The notes under the pieces were generated by a model, which made no database searches, was not told where the DNA came from, and worked only from the letters and a program-made list of their open reading frames with translations. This document shows positions 60,322 to 64,000 of a stretch of DNA of 64,000 nucleotides, piece by piece. This DNA is from JARRLC01 sp050290865 (GTDB lineage Bacteria; Pseudomonadota; Alphaproteobacteria; Rhizobiales; Rhodomicrobiaceae). Where the stretch lies: the NCBI GenBank assembly GCA_050290865.1, contig JBNKIW010000014.1, positions 24,701 through 88,700 of the forward strand, written 5' to 3'. Numbering within the stretch: position 1 is the stretch's first letter; the number at the start of each line of letters is the position of its first letter. The position numbers and the translations under genes were made by a program.

Positions 60322-61983
60322 ATGAGGCAATACAAACGAAATCTGATGATGTCGGCGGCGGCTGGCGCGATATTGGCGGTTGCGGCGGGCGCGAGCCCGG
60401 CGATGGCTGGGAGGTGCATGACGGGGATCGGCACCGGGAAGATCCCCGTTGTAAATACGATCAGCCCTTCATTCGGGAATGCGCTTACAACCGCAGACTT
60501 GAACACGACCGCCACAACAGTGGTTGGCGGCATTGGAGTAGAGAAGAACCCCGAGGTGAACGTAGAGATATCGGGCGTTATAACAGTTGTCCCCGAGGGA
60601 ATAGTTGTAACAGACGTCACATCGACGCCAGCCGATGTTGTTGGCGACGCAACGCTGGCAACTCAAAGTGGAGCATTCGTTTCTAAGATAGACTACACAA
60701 AAACGCCTGTAATTAATTCAGTGACTGCGCAATACAGCGGAGCAAGTGCTGCCGGTACGAATTCATTCGCCTGCGGCGAGGGTGCTGATGCAGACGGTGA
60801 CTACGCGACTGCGCTCGGGAATAACGCCAAAGCCAACAGCCTCAACGCGACCGCGACAGGTCAAAACGCCTGGGCAGGCGGCGTAGGGTCAACGGCAACT
60901 GGCGAAAACTCTCGGGCGAACGGCGAGAATTCGACGGCAGTAGGCCAGGAATCTCGGGCAGAGGGTAAATATTCGACTGCAGTTGGTCAGGACGCTCAGG
61001 CGAACGGCAAGAATTCGATGGCAATAGGCCAGGGATCGCGAGCGGAGGGCGACTATTCAACTGCCTCCGGGCAAGCTGCCAAGGCCAAGAGCCGGAATGC
61101 CACTGCGACGGGGCAAAACGCCTGGGCAGGCGGCGTAAGTTCAACGGCAACCGGCCAGAACTCTTGGGCAAACGGCGAGAATTCGACGGCAACCGGGCAA
61201 CTTGCCAAAGCGGACGGCAGGAATTCTACGGCAATTGGCGCCCAGGCTCAGGCGATTGACCACAATGCCACGGCACTCGGAGTGGGCGCAGTCGCTGGCA
61301 ACGGCATGGACGCCAACGATCCTGAGCAAGAAGGCGGCGAGAACGCTACAGCTGTGGGTACTTACGCCGGGGCTACTGGTCAGGGCTCGATCGCGATAGG
61401 TACTCCTGGAGATACCACTGACCCTGATACGATCGCAGTAACGCGCACGGAGGCCAGCGGAACAGACAGCGTCGCCATAGGTACGGCGGCAAAGGCAACC
61501 CATGACAACTCGACTGCCGTCGGTGCGGGAGCCACCACCGAAAGCGCCAACCAGATGGCCCTCGGCACCGAGACCAACACCTACCGCATGGCCGGTCTGA
61601 CCTCCGCCGACAGCCGCGCCGCGCAGTCCGGTCCGCTGGAGATCGCCACGACCGACGCCAACGGTCACCTCGCCTCGGATGGCGGCACGGTGTTCACCAC
61701 ACTCAGCCAGCAGGGCGCGGGCATCGCCATCGCTAACGCCCTTGAGAACCCGGACCTCGTCGGCCATGAGCAGTTCGGCCTCGCCGCGAATTTCGGCTTC
61801 TTCGAGGGCAGTTCGGCGCTTGGCATCACCGCCATGGGCGTGCTGGGACGGAACTTCATGGGTTCCGGCGAACGCTGGGCGCTGTCGGGTGGCGTCGGCG
61901 TCAGCCTGAGCGAGGAGAAGTATGGCGGACGGAAGAGCGACACGGTCGTCGGTGGCCGCGCCGGTCTGCAGGTGACTTGGTAA
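60322..61983 (+). CDS. YadA-type trimeric autotransporter adhesin
   Basis: A 553-residue type Vc autotransporter. A signal peptide (KRNLMMSAAAGAILAVAAGA) precedes a 110-residue unique segment. From about 140 to 400 come 14-residue left-handed beta-roll repeats of the STAVGQESRAEGKY and NATATGQNAWAGG type. The neck (ANQMALGTETNTYRMAGLTS) is followed by a stalk and the four-strand membrane anchor ending GGVGVSLSEEKYGG and GGRAGLQVTW. It should form a surface trimer for adhesion. Codon use in the head is poorer in GC than in neighbouring genes, suggesting transfer or rapid evolution. The ATG at 60322 is chosen because GGGAG is seven bases upstream; ATG 60316 is too close to it. Confidence 0.92.
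   Translation: MRQYKRNLMMSAAAGAILAVAAGASPAMAGRCMTGIGTGKIPVVNTISPSFGNALTTADLNTTATTVVGGIGVEKNPEVNVEISGVITVVPEGIVVTDVTSTPADVVGDATLATQSGAFVSKIDYTKTPVINSVTAQYSGASAAGTNSFACGEGADADGDYATALGNNAKANSLNATATGQNAWAGGVGSTATGENSRANGENSTAVGQESRAEGKYSTAVGQDAQANGKNSMAIGQGSRAEGDYSTASGQAAKAKSRNATATGQNAWAGGVSSTATGQNSWANGENSTATGQLAKADGRNSTAIGAQAQAIDHNATALGVGAVAGNGMDANDPEQEGGENATAVGTYAGATGQGSIAIGTPGDTTDPDTIAVTRTEASGTDSVAIGTAAKATHDNSTAVGAGATTESANQMALGTETNTYRMAGLTSADSRAAQSGPLEIATTDANGHLASDGGTVFTTLSQQGAGIAIANALENPDLVGHEQFGLAANFGFFEGSSALGITAMGVLGRNFMGSGERWALSGGVGVSLSEEKYGGRKSDTVVGGRAGLQVTW
60847..61194 (+). repeat. Internal 252-bp duplication in the autotransporter head
   Basis: The DNA from 60847-60942 recurs nearly unchanged at 61099-61194, an offset of exactly 252 bases or six 42-base repeat units. 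It includes an identical CAAAACGCCTGGGCAGGCGG block. Weaker 42-base periodicity fills the sequence between. This indicates recent expansion by unequal recombination or slippage in frame. Confidence 0.8.
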
Positions 61984-61999
61984 ACGGACAGATCGCGTA

Positions 62000-62827
62000 A
62001 TGCGTCTCGCAAGTGCAGAAGCGATGGACCATCGGCCCTCCGGGCCGGTGGTTCGTTTTTTTGGCAAGGGGCGGTGTCTGGCGGATCGCTTCGGCTTGGC
62101 AATCATCCTGACTATGCTTGCGGCTGGAGCTGCTTTCGCCGGAGACGGGTCCGGGTCGACGTCGGCCGTAAAATCCGCGCAGCAGAAGCGCGGTGCCAGG
62201 GCGGTGATGCCCGACAATGTCAAGCTCAACCTCCTGATCCGCACCTCGATCATCGCGCTCAACCACGCCAACCAGACCGGCAACTACACGGTCTTGCAGA
62301 ATCTCGGCGCCCCAGGCTTTCGCGCCGCCAACGACTCGGCCCGGCTCGCGCGCGTTTTCGCCGCCCTCCGCAAGCGCCATCTCGATCTTTCGCCCATCCT
62401 CTATTTCACGCCGAAGCTTTTCAGGCCGCCGATCATCGGTCCGGATGGCCTGCTGAGAATGGCGGGCTTTTTCCCGACGAGCCCGGAGCGTGTCAACTTC
62501 GAACTGGTGTTTCAGCGGGTCGGCGGACGGTGGCGTATTTTCGGCATCGGCGTGACCACAAGTTCGCCAGACGCGACGGCAGCGCTTCCCTCGACCTCTC
62601 AGAGCACCGAGCCGCCACAGCGCCCACCGCAAAGCAAGGTGCAGCGCGTACCGCCTCCCGTCAGGAGACCTCCGCTACGCCGGAAGACCTCGGGGGTGCG
62701 TGATGTGCCAACGCCCGGAGGCGCCTCCCGGCACAACAGCGTGCGAATTGATTTCGCAGCTCCCCGGACGTCGCCGGGCGGATCCGAGGCCTGGGGGGCC
62801 GCCGCTCTGAAGGCAGACGGGGATTGA
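62000..62827 (+). CDS. Exported hypothetical protein
   Basis: A protein of up to 275 residues. A signal-type stretch (FGLAIILTMLAAGAAFAG) is followed by a conserved-looking globular part: MPDNVKLNLLIRTSIIALNH, TGNYTVLQNLGAPGFRAAND, LDLSPILYFTPKLFRPP and GRWRIFGIGVTT. Similar proteins are common in Hyphomicrobiales, as far as I recall, with no known function. The tail is Pro/Arg-rich. The start is unclear: ATG 62000 and ATG 62024 are both possible, and a terminator hairpin for the upstream gene covers codons 10-21, which may mean that translation begins further downstream. It lies 16 bases after the autotransporter. Confidence 0.7.
   Translation: MRLASAEAMDHRPSGPVVRFFGKGRCLADRFGLAIILTMLAAGAAFAGDGSGSTSAVKSAQQKRGARAVMPDNVKLNLLIRTSIIALNHANQTGNYTVLQNLGAPGFRAANDSARLARVFAALRKRHLDLSPILYFTPKLFRPPIIGPDGLLRMAGFFPTSPERVNFELVFQRVGGRWRIFGIGVTTSSPDATAALPSTSQSTEPPQRPPQSKVQRVPPPVRRPPLRRKTSGVRDVPTPGGASRHNSVRIDFAAPRTSPGGSEAWGAAALKADGD
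62029..62062 (+). terminator. Rho-independent terminator of the autotransporter gene
   Basis: CCATCGGCCC (62029-62038) and GGGCCGGTGG (62042-62051) form a ten-base stem with one wobble and a three-base loop. TTCG and seven T residues follow at 62056-62062. It is 46 bases after the autotransporter stop and overlaps the proposed start region of the next gene. Confidence 0.8.
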
Positions 62828-63004
62828 AGGTGCGGCACAGCTCGCCGCAGTTCAGGTCGCCGAGCGTCACGAGCGACGCGCCCGCACGCCAAAGCGCAAC
62901 AAAGTGATGCATTCGCCGATCTTCCTCTTGATCCGGTCACCGGAAAAGCATAAGACATCCTTTATCCGCCGCCGCTTGAGTGGCGGAGCCGGAAGGCTTT
63001 GCTC

Positions 63005-63080
63005 GGGGCCATAGCTCAGTTGGGAGAGCGCGTGAATGGCATTCACGAGGTCGGCGGTTCGATCCCGCCTGGCTCCACCA
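63005..63080 (+). tRNA. tRNA-Ala (anticodon GGC), CCA encoded
   Basis: A complete cloverleaf. The acceptor is GGGGCCA with TGGCTCC, including the G3:U70 pair that marks alanine tRNAs. The D-arm is TAGCTCAGTTGGGAGAGC. The anticodon stem is CGTGA/TCACG around ATGGCAT, and the T-arm contains GTTCGATCC. CCA is encoded at 63078-63080. Transposase debris lies directly downstream. Confidence 0.96.
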
Positions 63081-63147
63081 AGTAGCCCCAATGCTCAACA
63101 ATTTCACCCGCGTTGGCGATACGGCTTACTCACGGTTCCTCGCTATC

Positions 63148-63396
63148 TCAAGCGGGCCGTCTGAGTGCAAGTTTTTCTGCGATGATGTCGATGATGACCT
63201 CGAGGTTGAAGGGTTGGGCGTAGAAGTGCTGAAACGTCAGGCGGATCTGATGAGCCTGGACCGTTCTTAGATCGAGACCGGAACGTTCGCCAAGCGCATC
63301 CCGCCGTGCGTGTGACAGATTGGCTTCGTTCGTGAGCCAGACATAGCCCGTTCTTCTAACCTCCGGCCACGTCTTCTGCTCGGCCCGGCGGGCCAA
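63148..63396 (-). pseudogene. ISL3-family transposase remnant
   Basis: The minus-strand frame contains WPEVRRTGYVWLTNEANLSH and LRTVQAHQIRLTFQHFYAQP. This matches the segment of ISL3-type (IS204/IS1001/IS1165) transposases that usually reads like WLKNPxNLS and LKTxRAYQIRL. After QP the sequence turns into unrelated residues and stops. The catalytic domain and both inverted repeats are missing. It is an internal fragment of about 55 codons, 70 bases beyond tRNA-Ala. Confidence 0.65.
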
Positions 63397-63428
63397 TCGA
63401 GGATGCCGTCCTGTCAGGCAAGGGCCTC

Positions 63429-63563
63429 TCAGATGCGAGCGTCGACGACTTCCTGAATGCTTGACGCAAACACCTGCGCGTCGGCGTGCTTCGGACCACA
63501 GATGAAAGTCAGAGCTTTCGCCAGACGCCCCATGGCTTCGCTGTCGATCTTGCTTTCGTCCAT
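63429..63563 (-). CDS. Very small hypothetical protein
   Basis: A possible 44-residue protein (MDESKIDSEAMGRLAKALTF, then ICGPKHADAQVFASSIQEVV). AAGG stands just before the ATG. The LAKALTFICGPKHADA segment feels like a small conserved alphaproteobacterial family, but I cannot name it. It may also be part of a longer frame starting at 63659 or a gene remnant in this degraded region. Confidence 0.3.
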   Translation of the reverse strand: MDESKIDSEAMGRLAKALTFICGPKHADAQVFASSIQEVVDARI

Positions 63564-63696
63564 CGCCTTCACTTTCAATATCTCACGCGCGACGCGGTGG
63601 CGCCCATGGCCACGGCGCGAGCAGTCCTCTGTGATTGCAAGCGAACGCGGAACGCACAATCAGCGTGAGCCGCATTGATCGTGCGGCACGGCCACG

Positions 63697-63719
63697 CCGC
63701 CTTGGCAACGCCAAGGCGG
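63697..63719 (-). terminator. Hairpin beyond the original end of the mucR-type gene
   Basis: CCGCCTTGGC and GCCAAGGCGG form a perfect ten-base stem with a three-base loop. On the minus strand it lies 35 bases after the TAA at 63754-63756, the stop of the longer mucR frame. This suggests that the frame with the tail is the ancestral gene end. No T-tract follows. Confidence 0.45.
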
Positions 63720-63852
63720 GCACCAGCACCAAACGATCGCAATGCAACCGGCTTTACTTCCGCGAGCCCTTCGCCGCCGTGCGCCCGTGCTTGGCGCTAC
63801 CCTTCGCTGACTTCGACGACGGCGCCGGGGAAGCGGCTCCCGCCTGACGGCG

Positions 63853-64000
63853 CTAGCCCAAGCCCAGCGTTTTCGCGAGCTGAGAACGGGCAGCCGCGTA
63901 TGCCGGCGCTACCATCGGATAATCGCGAGACAGGCCCCACTTCTCCCGGTATTCCTCGGGAGACATGTCGTAATGTGTCCGCAGATGCCGCTTGAGGGAT
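63853..64000 (-). CDS. mucR: MucR/Ros family transcriptional regulator, C-terminal part (cut by window edge)
   Basis: The visible 48 residues (SLKRHLRTHYDMSPEEYREK, then WGLSRDYPMVAPAYAAARSQ and LAKTLGLG) are the end of a MucR/Ros zinc-finger regulator. They include the second zinc-ligand histidines in LKRHLRTHY. This family controls exopolysaccharide, motility and cell-cycle genes in Hyphomicrobiales. The stop is TAG at 63853-63855. The same frame then continues with a basic 32-residue tail to a TAA at 63754, so the present protein seems to have lost its usual tail. The N-terminus lies outside the window. Confidence 0.9.
   Translation of the reverse strand, partial: SLKRHLRTHYDMSPEEYREKWGLSRDYPMVAPAYAAARSQLAKTLGLG

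Noticed and set aside
60847..61194. Regular repeats considered as a CRISPR-like array
   Set aside because: The 42-base periodicity is in frame with the beta-roll repeats of the adhesin, and there are no unique spacers between identical palindromic repeats.
62867..63091. A minus-strand frame whose translation contains RRDRTADLVNAIHALSQLSY
   Set aside because: This is the well-known false protein produced by reading through the opposite strand of a tRNA gene, here tRNA-Ala.

Overview
The window is one stretch of a high-GC alphaproteobacterial chromosome, most likely from the Hyphomicrobiales (Rhizobiales). Four things point there. The tRNA-His has a G1:U72 pair and A73, an alphaproteobacterial peculiarity. 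There is a MucR-type regulator and an IalB-family protein. Several small lineage-typical families occur (DUF2093, DUF2794, TIGR02302/DUF4175, CoxF). The thrC-M16 peptidase-GNAT block follows cox-type genes, as in many members of the order. The genus cannot be fixed from the sequence alone. No rRNA operon, CRISPR array, prophage or intact insertion sequence was seen.

Layout. 1-3.3 kb: 5' part of purD (minus), divergent xseA, a DUF2093 gene and a DUF937 gene. 3.8-11 kb: an ialB-like gene, then a reduced cox cluster (coxA-like, ctaB, coxF) leading into thrC, an M16 peptidase and a GNAT acetyltransferase. The CoxA-like protein is the most surprising object in the window. It is intact, but two metal-ligand histidines are glutamine: one CuB ligand and the heme a3 axial ligand. 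The low-spin heme ligands and the proton-channel residues remain, and no coxB, ctaG or coxC lies beside it. 11-21 kb: a membrane PAS-GGDEF-EAL protein with both signature motifs degenerate, an arginine-rich OmpA-like protein, lysA and a TIGR02302 protein. 21-26 kb: fdhD, preceded by a structured leader or small RNA with a strong terminator, then DUF2794, tRNA-His and a DUF2339 membrane protein. 26-32 kb: a fatty-acid beta-oxidation set (fadE, then overlapping fadJ-fadI) on the minus strand. 32-38 kb: an orphan STM4012-type radical SAM protein, a flavoprotein-SelD fusion, a DUF2147 protein, a small membrane protein and a remnant of a cytochrome c peroxidase. 38-49 kb: a cation efflux protein with three C-terminal domains, then a four-gene 2-oxoacid:ferredoxin oxidoreductase operon whose last gene fuses a GltD-like flavoprotein to a ferredoxin domain. 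It faces the pyruvate dehydrogenase operon (pdhA, pdhB, a small membrane protein, pdhC). 49-54 kb: a SLAC1/TehA-type channel, a globin-coupled chemoreceptor, and a di-heme cytochrome c plus Tat-exported beta-propeller pair with an FNR/FixK-type box upstream. 54-62.8 kb: a TPR-GT41 glycosyltransferase fused to a methyltransferase, PBP1a, a YadA-type trimeric autotransporter and an exported protein. 62.8-64 kb: tRNA-Ala(GGC), an ISL3 transposase remnant and a mucR-type gene with an in-frame TAG before its basic tail.

How the parts fit. The gene set suggests an organism that shifts between oxic and low-oxygen life. It has both aerobic (PDH) and ferredoxin-linked (POR) routes for 2-oxoacids, a haem-globin chemoreceptor, a predicted low-oxygen-regulated periplasmic redox pair, and an altered oxidase subunit. 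The physiological links are inference; the gene identities rest mainly on motifs and overall family resemblance read from the translations.
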